From NCBI GenBank assembly GCA_947624665.1, contig CANQLK010000034.1, positions 1-14,047 of the forward strand: DNA of 14,047 nt, read 5' to 3'. A program made the translations under genes and the position numbers. Source of the DNA: Candidatus Gastranaerophilales bacterium (GTDB lineage Bacteria > Cyanobacteriota > Vampirovibrionia > Gastranaerophilales > Gastranaerophilaceae). The stretch's first letter is position 1, and each line of letters begins with the position of its first letter. Positions 1 through 7,991 of the stretch are shown in pieces. Below the pieces are notes generated by a model that ran no database searches, had not been told where the DNA came from, and worked only from the letters and a program-made list of their open reading frames with translations.

Positions 1-131
1 TAAGCGAGGTCGGAAGCGAGTACAAGGCGGTAGCCGAAGGAGCGACAAGACCGAGCATAAAGCAATTTCAAGACAGCAAGCGTAACGTTGCGACATCGGA
101 TTAAATACAACAAGCCTGAAAGAGAAATGAA
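1..131. other. GC-richer non-coding stretch at window edge
   Basis: No gene is supported here. The stretch is visibly richer in G and C than the rest of the window and has a 7-base direct repeat (AAGCGAG at 2-8 and 14-20). Several frames stay open for about 27-34 codons from the window edge, which is expected where stop codons are rare, and none resembles a known protein C-terminus. Positions 16-38 (GAGT, ACAAGGC, a short loop, GCC, GAA) loosely resemble the core of the dispersed repeats at 12383-12450 and 13811-13910, so this may be a distant relative. The end of an upstream gene lying mostly outside the window cannot be excluded. Confidence 0.4.
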
Positions 132-1655
132 ATGACTACATTAATTAAACAACCTTTTTTTTACGATATAACGTTAAGGGACGGGAACCAGTCTTTAAAA
201 AAGCCTTGGAATACTGCGGAAAAAGAAATTATTTTTAACTATTTAACCGAGCTTGGAGTTCAAGGCATAGAAGCAGGTTTTGCCGCAGCTTCCGATATGG
301 ATTTTGAAGCTTGCGAAAAATTAGCGAAGTTGGCTCCTGATAATATTGTAATTTCTGCTTTGGCAAGATGCGTTCAATCTGACATTATTAAAGCGGCAGA
401 ATCCATAAAAGCTGCAAAGAAACAGCGCATTCATACTTTTATTGCAATGAGTCCGTTTAATATGAAATATGTTCTTAATAAATCATCTCAAGAAGTCAGA
501 AATCAGGCAATAGAAGCCGTAAAGTTTGCTAAACAGACAATAGGCAAAAATGGCGAGGTTCAATTTTCCGTTGAGCATTTTGGCGACTGTATTGAAAATA
601 TAGATTTTGTTATTGAGGTTTTAAAAGATATAGTTAATGCGGGAGCAACCGTAATAAACCTGCCGAATACCGTTGAGAGAACTAGACCTTCGGTATTTGT
701 ATCATTGGTAGAAAAAGTATATAACGCACTCCCGAAAGATATAATAATATCCGTACATAATCATAATGACCTTGGTATGGCCACTGCTACAACAGTTGAA
801 AGCTACTTTAAAGGTGCAATTCAGCTTGAATGCGCCCTTAACGGACTTGGAGAAAGAGCAGGCAACACTAATCTGTACGAAGTTGCAGTAGCTCTTCATA
901 ATGCAGGTGTCGATGTTCCTTTAAATCTGTCAAAAATTTATGAATTGGCACTTGTCATCGCTGATATGTCAAACGTAAAAATATACGAAAAGGCGCCATT
1001 AATAGGGCCCGAAGCTCTTGCGCACAGAAGCGGTATCCATCAGGACGGCGCAATTAAGACAAAAGACATGGAAAAAGGTGCTTATAGACCTATTCATCCT
1101 TCTCTAATCGGAAGAAAAGACGATGAAAAACTGGGATTCACTTCACAATCAGGTAAAACCGCCATCTTTGAAATACTTTCAGAAGCAGGATATCCTATAA
1201 CACTATCAGAAGCTCAACGAATAGCTCCCGTTGCAAAAGAAAAAGCGGAAAAAATCGGTGAGCTTTCCGTTAAAGATATTATTGATATCTACTATAACAA
1301 TATCCTGAACGTGAAAGGCGCTTTCAAATATATCAACTTCGAAAAGCTGGATGAAAAAACAATTAAACTTAAATTTTCATATAAAGACAATATTTACGAT
1401 ATGGAAGCATTCGGAAACGGGCCTATTGATGCCTGCATTAATGCTATCAAAAAGGCAGGATTTGATTGTGAGTTCGTAAATTACGAGCAAAAGGCTTTAA
1501 ATATGGGTTCTGATGCAACGGGTATGACAATTATGTACTTTAATGCGCCAAACGGCATAGCCATAATCTCAAGAGGAGCGGACGAAAACACTTTCTCGGC
1601 TAATATTAAGGCAATATTTAACGGTTTAAACATTATTGATAATATGAAAAACTAG
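132..1655 (+). CDS. leuA: 2-isopropylmalate synthase (LeuA)
   Basis: A cytoplasmic enzyme that condenses acetyl-CoA with 2-oxoisovalerate, the first committed step of leucine synthesis. The N-terminal TIM barrel (about residues 8-290) carries the HMGL-like signature TLRDGNQ (14-20, with D17 as a metal ligand), the metal-binding HNHND (209-213), GLGERAGN (238-245) and HRSGIHQDG (298-306). The C-terminal part (about 370-507) fits the LeuA dimer/leucine-feedback domain. At 507 residues it has the usual family length. The position after DG is Asn rather than the more common Glu of type 1 enzymes, although the following sequence (ALAR, then riHtFIAMSPFNM) is type 1-like. The close relatives citramalate and homocitrate synthase are less likely alternatives. 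The start at 132 is the first in-frame ATG; only a weak purine tract precedes it, and no strong Shine-Dalgarno is visible. The stop codon overlaps that of the convergent sigma gene. No other leucine-pathway gene is in the window. Confidence 0.85.
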   Translation: MTTLIKQPFFYDITLRDGNQSLKKPWNTAEKEIIFNYLTELGVQGIEAGFAAASDMDFEACEKLAKLAPDNIVISALARCVQSDIIKAAESIKAAKKQRIHTFIAMSPFNMKYVLNKSSQEVRNQAIEAVKFAKQTIGKNGEVQFSVEHFGDCIENIDFVIEVLKDIVNAGATVINLPNTVERTRPSVFVSLVEKVYNALPKDIIISVHNHNDLGMATATTVESYFKGAIQLECALNGLGERAGNTNLYEVAVALHNAGVDVPLNLSKIYELALVIADMSNVKIYEKAPLIGPEALAHRSGIHQDGAIKTKDMEKGAYRPIHPSLIGRKDDEKLGFTSQSGKTAIFEILSEAGYPITLSEAQRIAPVAKEKAEKIGELSVKDIIDIYYNNILNVKGAFKYINFEKLDEKTIKLKFSYKDNIYDMEAFGNGPIDACINAIKKAGFDCEFVNYEQKALNMGSDATGMTIMYFNAPNGIAIISRGADENTFSANIKAIFNGLNIIDNMKN

Positions 1656-2545
1656 CAAACGTAATCTTCATATATCTTATATGCGCCCGTATTGTTTTTT
1701 AACTTATTTAATGCACGTGATTCCGTTTGTCTTATGCATTCTTTTGTAACGCCATATAGCTTGCCTATCTCTTCAAGTGTCTGTTTTTCGCAGCCTTCCA
1801 AACCGAACCTTAACATAATTACTTTCTGTTCTCTTTCTTTCAGCTCTTTTATTATATCTTTTATGTCTTTTTTCAAATTTTCCTGCTCAATAACATTTGT
1901 TACAGAACTCTTTTTGTCTTCAATTATATCTACAAGTCTTACTTCAGACCCGTTTTTTATTTCAAAATCACCTTCTAAAGACAATGTTTTTTTATAAGCG
2001 TTCATATAATTATATATTTTATCAGCATCTATATTGATTTTACCCGCAATTTCTTCGGGTGCGGCTTCGGATTTACCATTCCTTTCCATCTCTAACTTCA
2101 TTTTGGAATATCTTGATAAAGTTTCCTGTATATAAACAGGAATTTTAATACTGTATGACTGTTCCGATATAGCTTTAAACATTGACTGTTTTATCCACCA
2201 GCTTGCATAAGTCGCAAATCTGTAACCGAATTTCCAATTAAATTTATCCGCAGCTACCATCAATCCTATATTACCTTCCTGTATTAAATCCGTCATAGGA
2301 AGTTTACTTGTATGTATTACCTTTTTCGCTATGGTAACAACCAATTTTAAATTAGCTTTTATCAATTTTTGTTTAGCTTTAATATCGCCTTCTTTTGCAA
2401 GTTTTGCCGTTTCCATTTCTTCTTCGGCACTTAATGATTGGTATTGCGAAATCTTTTTTATATATTTTACAACATTTGCTTCGCTAAACAGATTGTTTAC
2501 GTTTGATAAATCAGATTCTAAGACAGCTTTACAATTTAAAACCAT
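1652..2545 (-). CDS. Sigma-70 family RNA polymerase sigma factor, group 2-like
   Basis: A promoter-recognition subunit of RNA polymerase. Region 1.2 lies at about 26-50, region 2 at 54-131 (DLIQEGNIGL at 86-95; FATYASWWIKQ at 110-120, the -10 recognition/melting segment), region 3 at about 132-185 and region 4 at 226-285 with its helix-turn-helix (TLEEIGKLYGVTKECIRQTE, 256-275). The 297 residues lack region 1.1 and the large non-conserved insert of primary RpoD, which fits a group 2 factor such as cyanobacterial SigB-E. In helix 4.2 the usual VTRERIRQIE reads VTKECIRQTE, so -35 contacts may differ from the housekeeping factor. The start is well placed: AGGAGA (complement of 2551-2556) sits 6 nt before the ATG. 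It is convergent with leuA and the two stop codons share the palindrome CTAG at 1652-1655, leaving no room for a terminator. Its regulon cannot be read from this window. Confidence 0.88.
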   Translation of the reverse strand: MVLNCKAVLESDLSNVNNLFSEANVVKYIKKISQYQSLSAEEEMETAKLAKEGDIKAKQKLIKANLKLVVTIAKKVIHTSKLPMTDLIQEGNIGLMVAADKFNWKFGYRFATYASWWIKQSMFKAISEQSYSIKIPVYIQETLSRYSKMKLEMERNGKSEAAPEEIAGKINIDADKIYNYMNAYKKTLSLEGDFEIKNGSEVRLVDIIEDKKSSVTNVIEQENLKKDIKDIIKELKEREQKVIMLRFGLEGCEKQTLEEIGKLYGVTKECIRQTESRALNKLKNNTGAYKIYEDYVC

Positions 2546-2563
2546 TTTAATCTCCTGTTTTTA

Positions 2564-2593
2564 CTTATACACACACTTATTTTTAGAACACAA
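2564..2593 (-). promoter_or_regulatory. Candidate promoter of the sigma factor gene
   Basis: On the minus strand TTGTGT (2593-2588) and TATAAG (2569-2564) are separated by 18 nt and lie just upstream of the Shine-Dalgarno and start codon. This resembles a sigma-70 promoter with a very short leader. It is a match by eye only; such hexamers are frequent in A+T-rich DNA. Confidence 0.3.
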
Positions 2594-2597
2594 AATT

Positions 2598-2610
2598 TCC
2601 CCATAGGGGA
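2598..2610. repeat. Perfect inverted repeat TCCCC-ata-GGGGA
   Basis: Five-bp arms (2598-2602 and 2606-2610) around a 3-nt centre, directly upstream of the candidate -35 box of the sigma gene. The G/C arms stand out in an A+T-rich gap, so a protein-binding site is possible. A weak hairpin is the alternative. Confidence 0.5.
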
Positions 2611-2629
2611 TTATTCAGCATATATCTGC

Positions 2630-2648
2630 TTCTGCACAACGTGCAGAA
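2630..2648. repeat. Perfect inverted repeat TTCTGCAC-aac-GTGCAGAA
   Basis: Eight-bp perfect arms (2630-2637 and 2641-2648) with a 3-nt centre in the gap between the methyltransferase and the sigma gene. There is no strong T-run on either side in the direction of transcription of the minus-strand genes, so it does not look like a standard terminator. A dimeric repressor or activator site for the sigma gene is a reasonable inference. Confidence 0.6.
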
Positions 2649-2660
2649 TTTCAAAATTTA

Positions 2661-2689
2661 ATTAAGTATATCCTTTGTATATACTTAAT
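2661..2689. repeat. Perfect 11-bp inverted repeat with 7-nt loop
   Basis: Arms ATTAAGTATAT (2661-2671) and ATATACTTAAT (2679-2689) are perfectly complementary around CCTTTGT. It lies about 116 bp upstream of the sigma gene start and 87 bp past the methyltransferase stop. The arms are A+T-rich, but an 11-bp perfect match is longer than expected by chance in a gap of this size. It could be an operator or a weak bidirectional hairpin. Confidence 0.6.
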
Positions 2690-2746
2690 ATATCATTTTG
2701 TAATTCAAATTTCAATCCTTTTATGAAGAATTGTGAACAGATATTT

Positions 2747-2766
2747 ATAAAAACAGAAAATTCTGT
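2747..2766 (-). terminator. Candidate terminator of the methyltransferase gene
   Basis: Read on the minus strand, ACAGA-attt-TCTGT is followed by TTTTAT, a short hairpin and U-tract 9 nt past the stop codon. A second hairpin, TGTAAC-ggtat-GTTACA (complement of 2764-2780), overlaps the stop codon and shares bases with the first, so the two are mutually exclusive. Both stems are short and A+T-rich, hence the modest confidence. Confidence 0.45.
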
Positions 2767-2775
2767 AACATACCG

Positions 2776-3396
2776 TTACATTTTTTCACGGCATTCAAAA
2801 GCTATTTTATGGTACGGAAACCAATATACCTTATTTATTTCGGTTGTTTTTTCAATGGTAAAATATTTTTCAATTATTCTTTTGTAGTCATCTTGACCAC
2901 GAATATAGCAGCCTCTTTCATTTTTCAGCAAAAATTTTTCGAATGCGCAATGGCTTTCCTTATAATTCATATCGGAAATTACTATTTTGCCGCCTTTTTT
3001 TAGAAAATTTTTCATTTCCGTCAAAAGAAGTTCAAAATTTGTATCATTCAAGCTGGCAATCAATGCTTCCGAAATTATTATGTCATATTTCTCATTAAAG
3101 CTCAGGGGTTCTTTTACATTTTGTTTAATGAAATTTATGTTTTTTTTATGAGAATATTTCTTTTTTAAGTATTTAATATAATTTTCAGAGACATCAACTC
3201 CCGTATATTCACAATTATGGGGAATATACGGAACAATATTACCCGTACCGCAGCCTATATCTATAATTTTTACGGAATTTTTATCTCTTATCTCGGGCAA
3301 AATAAATGTTTCGACGTACCTTTTTAAAAAACTTCCGCTCCCGATAAGATTTTGATATAAATTATAGAAAAAATGATATTTTAATATACTTTTCAT
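2776..3396 (-). CDS. Class I SAM-dependent methyltransferase
   Basis: A 206-residue cytoplasmic protein with the Rossmann-like methyltransferase fold. Motif I is IIDIGCGTGN (44-53), the acidic residue closing strand 2 is in GVDVS (66-70), strand 4 is YDIIISE (104-110) and the post-motif strand is LKKGGKIVISD (132-142). The substrate cannot be told; the family includes enzymes acting on small molecules, quinones, lipids and tRNA. The C-terminal part (FPYHKIAFEC, about 193-202) gives no further hint. No Shine-Dalgarno precedes the ATG. A TATAAT hexamer on the minus strand (3419-3414) lies about 18 nt upstream of the start, so the transcript may have a very short leader. It is divergent from the tandem helicase with only 52 bp between the starts, so shared control is possible. 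Confidence 0.8.
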   Translation of the reverse strand: MKSILKYHFFYNLYQNLIGSGSFLKRYVETFILPEIRDKNSVKIIDIGCGTGNIVPYIPHNCEYTGVDVSENYIKYLKKKYSHKKNINFIKQNVKEPLSFNEKYDIIISEALIASLNDTNFELLLTEMKNFLKKGGKIVISDMNYKESHCAFEKFLLKNERGCYIRGQDDYKRIIEKYFTIEKTTEINKVYWFPYHKIAFECREKM

Positions 3397-3448
3397 TTCG
3401 TTTTACCATGACTATTATAAAATAAAAATAGGAGTATGGTTAATTTTC
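3397..3448. promoter_or_regulatory. Divergent promoter region, methyltransferase/helicase
   Basis: Only 52 bp separate two divergent start codons, so both promoters must lie here or reach into the genes. TATAAT reads on the minus strand at 3419-3414 and TATTAT on the plus strand at 3413-3418, and the two boxes overlap. No convincing -35 hexamer is seen on either strand. AGGAG at 3430-3434 serves the helicase gene with a rather long 14-nt spacing. Confidence 0.4.
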
Positions 3449-6400
3449 ATGTTAATTCAGGGAATTCCGAGTAAAAACAGACTTAATATACTAAAAAAAG
3501 AATATATAAACCTTATTTTATCGGGTGTTAATCCAAAAGAAATTTTGGTTGTGTTTCTCAATTCTTATAAAAAAACAAATTTCATAAAAGAAATCCTTAA
3601 AAAAAATCCTGATTTAGATTTATCCGACAATAATATTTACACATTTTACGGGTTATGTTACAACGCTTTTAAGGATAACAGGGATTATATTTCTGCATTA
3701 AGCGGCAGCGATTATGAGAAAACGGAACTTAATTTATGCGGACTTGAGGTTTCTCAATATATTTTTAAGCAGAGTATCAAAACTGCCGATTTTTCCGATT
3801 ATATTTCCAAAATTAATCTTCTTCACCAATTATTCAGGCGGTATTCTTTAATCGTACAGAATTGTTTGACTTCAAAGGAAGTAGAAAAGCGGTCTTTGTC
3901 GTTAAACGAGGTTTTCTATAAGGATGCGCAAAAAGCTCTTGAAGATTATAAGCGCAGAACTTTTGAATTTAACAGTTTTGATTATTTAAGGCAAATGGCT
4001 GTTTTCCCGCTTATTTATAAGAATACCGATTATTTTAAAAATATTAAATATCTGTTTATTGATGACGGAGATGAATATTCTTATGCTTTTTGGAGTTTTA
4101 TTGATTATTTAATGCCTGAATTAAAAGGTTACTATATAGCCTATGATAAGTCAGGTTCTTCAAGATGCGGTTATCTATCGGCTTATAAATCGGGTGTAAG
4201 CGGATTTATAAAAAAATACAATCCTAAAATTACTAATATAACAGCAAATGCTAAATTTTCCAAACTTGCAGATACCATATTTGATACATTTAAGAACGGT
4301 AAAAAAATAAATTCGGACTGTTTACCTTACAATTTATACTCAAAAAGAATTGATATGATTAACGGTATAATAGAAGAAATATCTTCGCTGTTAAAATCGG
4401 GTATAAAGCCTGAGGATATTGCAATTATAACTCCGAATACCGATGATGTTCTTATAAAATCACTTCAATTCTCAAATAAAAATTATTCATTTCAGGTTAT
4501 TTCAGGCAGTGAAAAACTAAATTCTTCTTTTACGGTTAAACATATACTGATTATTTTAAAATTGTTTAATAATTTAACCGTTTCCGACTTTGAAATAAAA
4601 AGTCTTTTCACGGAATTTCTAAAAATACCATACAGAAAGTGCATGGAAATTATCCGAATTTATATAAAAGATAAGGTTTTTAAGGAAGTTAATCTTAATG
4701 AAAAAGAATATGATTATTCATACAAAAAATTATTGTCTTTAATTAAAGCGGAAAGAGCGGCGAAGAACGATTTAAGCACTCAAATTCGGATTATATACAC
4801 TAATATGGCTGAAAATATATCAGGTATGGATAAGGAAAAGTATGATTTTCTTCTTAAAGAAGCGGAAAGTTTTGAAAAAGCTTTTAGAAATCACATAAAA
4901 AACCCTGCCGAAGAATTTATCATCCAAGCTCAAAATAGTGTAATAAGTGAAAATCCCATTGATTCATTCGGACTTATCGGCAATTCCATAATAGTTTCAA
5001 CACCGCAAAAAATAATTGATTACTCCATAGAAACAAAATATCAATTTTGGCTCGATATAAACAGCATTGAATGGATGAAAAATGATACGGGAACGCTATA
5101 TAATGCTTGGGTATTAAATAGAGAGTGGGAAAAAGATACATTTACAATAGAAGATAATATAGAATTAACAAGGGATAAAACGGCAAGAATACTCAGAAAG
5201 CTTGCATTGTGCGCAAAAGAACAAATATATTTAAGCGCAAGCATATATGATAATGCGGGGAATGAAAATTTTGGCGGAATAGCTGATTTTATTGAATTTT
5301 CGGACAAGCAGCAGGAAGATTTCAAAATTATCCCCCGAGATGATCAAAAGCCTGTTCTGGAATACAAATCAGGGAAATTAGGGATTATGGCAGTTCCGGG
5401 TGCAGGTAAAACTACAATATTACTGGCACTTATTATTAAACTTATTAAAGACGGCATTAATCCCGAAAATATATTTGTTTTAACCTATATGGAATCTGCC
5501 GCAAAGAATTTCAAAGATAAAATCAGGCTTGTTTTTTCAAAAGACGGTGAATTACCGAATATATCGACCATTCACGGATTAGCACTCAGAATTATTAAAG
5601 AAAACGGGAACTATATAAAAGCAGGACTTGATGAAAATTTTGATATTTGTGACGATACAGTTAAAGAAAAATTTATTAAAGAACTCTTTTTTAAATTTAA
5701 AATTGACGATGAAAATTATGAAAATTATCTAAAGTGTATTTCTATAGTGAAATTGTCGGGAAATTTTTCTCATCTTTCTTCTAAATACAAAGACATTCAG
5801 GAATTTTTCAATTTATTTCAAGCTTATAATACCGTTTTAAAAGAGAACAATTTAATAGACTACGATGATATGCTGTATTATGCGGTAAAAATTTTAGAAG
5901 AAAATCAAGAGATAAGAACCTATTATCAAAATATTTGCAAATATGTAATAGAAGATGAAGCTCAAGACTCAACGGATATTCAGCAAAAGCTGATAGGTTT
6001 AATAAACGGCAAATACAATAATTTAATAAGATGCGGGGACATTAATCAGGCAATAACCTCCACATTTACCAATTCTAACCCCGAAAGCTTTAAAACATAT
6101 ATTCAAACCAATAAAAAAGTGGAAATGGTTTCATCTCAAAGATGCTCAAAACCGATATTTTCTCTTGCGAATTCTCTTATTAAAGCTTCATTATGCACGG
6201 CTGAATTGAGTAATGCGTTTTATAATATTGAAATTAAAGGTACGGAATTTAATCCGAAAACTGATAAAAAACCGGAATATATATTATTTAGTGATGAAAA
6301 AGAAGAAAAACAACATATATTAAAAGAAATTTCGGAAATTCGAAAGAACAACCCCGCAGCTTCAATTGCAATATTATTAAGACTTAATTCGCAGGTTAAT

Positions 6401-7264
6401 GAATACAACGAATTATTTATGGCAAACGGAATAAAAACGGATATCAGGACGGATTGTTTAAACCAAAAGCCGATATATCAACTTATAATTAGCCTGTTAA
6501 ACGTTTTAAAAATGCCGAATAGCAATAAATATATATTCGAACTTGCTGAAAAATATAAACAAAACGGCATATATAACTTTAATAATGAGGCATTAGAATA
6601 TATACGTACATTAAAAGAGCCTTTTATTACAATAGATACGGATGAAATATCCGATGAAGGACTTCTGCAATTGTACTGGGATATTGATTATTGGCTGAAT
6701 AATTCCGCAATATCCGCTGATTTACTGGTTTTAAATATCGGATTATATTATGCAAAAAATTCAATAACAAAATCAAATTGTTATATGATATCAGTCATAA
6801 CAAAAAGGATTATTCAAGACAATGACGGCATAGAGGAAGTAATAAACAAGTTGGAATATATTGCCCAAAAGCCTATGAGTGCATACAATTTCTTTGATGA
6901 CAAGCGTGACAATGGAAATAAACCCGTAGCAATAATGACAATGCACAAAGCAAAAGGTGATGAATTTGATTACGTGTTTATTCCCGAATTTAACGAAGAA
7001 AATTATCCTGTTTGTATAAAGAATGTTAAATTAAAAAGCGGAAGTCATTTTATAGAAACAGTTAAAAATATTGTGGGAAATTGCGGAATAAAAAGTCAGG
7101 AAGATATAAAGAAAGAATATGTTAATGAAACCTTGAGACTTATATTTGTAGGCATTACAAGAGCAAAAACGGCTTTATATCTGACTAATGCAAGAAATTA
7201 CAAAAAACGTAAAAATACAAAAACGGTTGATTTATTAAATGAAATAATAAATTCATACAAATAA
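3449..7264 (+). CDS. Tandem SF1 helicase: inactive N-half plus active UvrD/PcrA-like C-half
   Basis: A 1271-residue protein built of two superfamily 1A helicase modules. The C-terminal module (about 616-1271) keeps all motifs: Q-motif Gln633, Walker A AVPGAGKTT (648-656), Ia near FVLTYMESAAKNF, DEAQD (836-840), GDINQAI (863-869), QRCSKP (897-902), TMHKAKG (1164-1170) and GITRAKTALYL (1235-1245). It should be a 3'-5' ATP-dependent DNA translocase. The N-terminal module (1-615) has the same order but dead motifs: GIPSKNRLN (5-13) in place of Walker A, DDGDE (205-209) for DEAQD, STPQK (517-521) near motif V, and ALCAKEQIYLS near 586-596 for motif VI with its Arg missing. The halves align without gaps around Walker A (residue 7 to 650) and share GxNPxxI at 26-32 and 669-675. 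No nuclease domain is visible. The layout recalls the AddA/AddB and RecB/RecC division of labour within one chain. AGGAG lies 14 nt before the start. A repair or recombination role is inferred. Confidence 0.85.
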   Translation: MLIQGIPSKNRLNILKKEYINLILSGVNPKEILVVFLNSYKKTNFIKEILKKNPDLDLSDNNIYTFYGLCYNAFKDNRDYISALSGSDYEKTELNLCGLEVSQYIFKQSIKTADFSDYISKINLLHQLFRRYSLIVQNCLTSKEVEKRSLSLNEVFYKDAQKALEDYKRRTFEFNSFDYLRQMAVFPLIYKNTDYFKNIKYLFIDDGDEYSYAFWSFIDYLMPELKGYYIAYDKSGSSRCGYLSAYKSGVSGFIKKYNPKITNITANAKFSKLADTIFDTFKNGKKINSDCLPYNLYSKRIDMINGIIEEISSLLKSGIKPEDIAIITPNTDDVLIKSLQFSNKNYSFQVISGSEKLNSSFTVKHILIILKLFNNLTVSDFEIKSLFTEFLKIPYRKCMEIIRIYIKDKVFKEVNLNEKEYDYSYKKLLSLIKAERAAKNDLSTQIRIIYTNMAENISGMDKEKYDFLLKEAESFEKAFRNHIKNPAEEFIIQAQNSVISENPIDSFGLIGNSIIVSTPQKIIDYSIETKYQFWLDINSIEWMKNDTGTLYNAWVLNREWEKDTFTIEDNIELTRDKTARILRKLALCAKEQIYLSASIYDNAGNENFGGIADFIEFSDKQQEDFKIIPRDDQKPVLEYKSGKLGIMAVPGAGKTTILLALIIKLIKDGINPENIFVLTYMESAAKNFKDKIRLVFSKDGELPNISTIHGLALRIIKENGNYIKAGLDENFDICDDTVKEKFIKELFFKFKIDDENYENYLKCISIVKLSGNFSHLSSKYKDIQEFFNLFQAYNTVLKENNLIDYDDMLYYAVKILEENQEIRTYYQNICKYVIEDEAQDSTDIQQKLIGLINGKYNNLIRCGDINQAITSTFTNSNPESFKTYIQTNKKVEMVSSQRCSKPIFSLANSLIKASLCTAELSNAFYNIEIKGTEFNPKTDKKPEYILFSDEKEEKQHILKEISEIRKNNPAASIAILLRLNSQVNEYNELFMANGIKTDIRTDCLNQKPIYQLIISLLNVLKMPNSNKYIFELAEKYKQNGIYNFNNEALEYIRTLKEPFITIDTDEISDEGLLQLYWDIDYWLNNSAISADLLVLNIGLYYAKNSITKSNCYMISVITKRIIQDNDGIEEVINKLEYIAQKPMSAYNFFDDKRDNGNKPVAIMTMHKAKGDEFDYVFIPEFNEENYPVCIKNVKLKSGSHFIETVKNIVGNCGIKSQEDIKKEYVNETLRLIFVGITRAKTALYLTNARNYKKRKNTKTVDLLNEIINSYK

Positions 7265-7297
7265 ATGTTTTACTTTTCCAAAAAAATCATTAATATG

Positions 7298-7314
7298 ATG
7301 TTGCGAAGCAATAT
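7298..7314 (+). other. Small hairpin just upstream of the EF-hand gene Shine-Dalgarno
   Basis: ATGTTGC-gaa-GCAATAT forms a 7-bp stem (one G-T pair) with a 3-nt loop, ending 6 nt before AGGAG. It is not followed by a T-run, so it is unlikely to terminate the helicase transcript. It may stabilise the message or affect translation of the EF-hand gene. Confidence 0.4.
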
Positions 7315-7331
7315 AAAGTAAGGAGCAAAAA

Positions 7332-7895
7332 ATGAGTATATTAAACGGACAATCATTACTTGCAGGGGCATTAGCGGGTTTAACCGATACATATTCAACT
7401 TTAATGAGCAGCAGCAAATCAGGAACCGGTCTGACTCTTGAAGATTTGACCAATCTTTCATCAACTACAAAATTAAATTTAGGAAAAAACAGTAATTTTT
7501 TGCAATATTTAACCGCAAATTTTAATAATATAGACAAAGACGGTGACGGAGAAATAACAAGCAAAGATATGTCACAAATTATGAATACAATGCAATCAAG
7601 AGGAATGACATATAATGAACTTCAAACGTTATGCGCAACCGGAAATTGCGACAATACACTGTTGTCAACGGTATTAACATATTTCAATAAAATAGACTCC
7701 AACGGTGACGGCAGAGTAACAAGTGAAGAAATTACAAAATTCGGTATTAACTGCGAAAGAGAAGAAATCGAACAGAAATATAAATCATTCAGAGCCTCGG
7801 AAACAAGTCTTTTCTACAATGACGGAGTTGAAGATGATACTTCAAGCGTCTTGGATACTTTAAGACCGAATTTGAATTCTTCATCAAACTCATAA
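7332..7895 (+). CDS. EF-hand calcium-binding protein, two canonical loops
   Basis: A 187-residue protein with two textbook 12-residue EF-hand loops: DKDGDGEITSKD (68-79) and DSNGDGRVTSEE (122-133). Both have acidic or Asn/Thr ligands at positions 1, 3, 5 and 9, Gly at 6, Ile/Val at 8 and an acidic residue at 12, so calcium binding is likely. The 42 residues between the loops are longer than in a paired calmodulin lobe; they contain two cysteines in CATGNC. The N-terminus is Ser/Gly/Leu-rich but has no charged n-region or clear signal peptide; the C-terminus is Ser/Asn-rich and probably disordered. AGGAG at 7321-7325 with 6-nt spacing fixes the start. It lies 67 bp after the helicase gene and before a strong terminator, so it is either the last gene of that unit or has its own promoter. 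Its partner and role are not known. Confidence 0.8.
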   Translation: MSILNGQSLLAGALAGLTDTYSTLMSSSKSGTGLTLEDLTNLSSTTKLNLGKNSNFLQYLTANFNNIDKDGDGEITSKDMSQIMNTMQSRGMTYNELQTLCATGNCDNTLLSTVLTYFNKIDSNGDGRVTSEEITKFGINCEREEIEQKYKSFRASETSLFYNDGVEDDTSSVLDTLRPNLNSSSNS

Positions 7896-7910
7896 TTAAT
7901 AACAAAATAT

Positions 7911-7943
7911 AAATAAAGCCTTTAAACAAGGCTTTATTTTTTT
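7911..7943 (+). terminator. Rho-independent terminator after the EF-hand gene
   Basis: AAATAAAGCC (7911-7920) pairs perfectly with GGCTTTATTT (7930-7939) around a 9-nt loop and runs into a stretch of seven T residues (7937-7943). It lies 15 nt past the EF-hand stop codon. This is the clearest terminator in the window, and it separates the preceding genes from the amidase unit. Confidence 0.9.
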
Positions 7944-7963
7944 GTTTATTTTCATTAACTGTT

Positions 7964-7991
7964 TTGCCTTTAATCTATTTGAGTTTATTAT
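7964..7991 (+). promoter_or_regulatory. Candidate promoter of the amidase-murI unit
   Basis: TTGCCT (7964-7969) and TATTAT (7986-7991) are spaced by 16 nt. The predicted transcript start would fall at or next to the ATG at 7999, giving a nearly leaderless message, which fits the lack of a Shine-Dalgarno there. This is a match by eye in A+T-rich DNA. Confidence 0.35.

Noticed and set aside
2..104. C-terminal end of an upstream basic protein
   Set aside because: Two plus-strand frames and one minus-strand frame are all open here, as expected from the base composition, and none resembles a known protein end.
3436..3474. Twelve-codon frame from the ATG at 3436 overlapping the helicase start
   Set aside because: AGGAG ends 1 nt before it, too close for normal initiation, and it is out of frame with the helicase.
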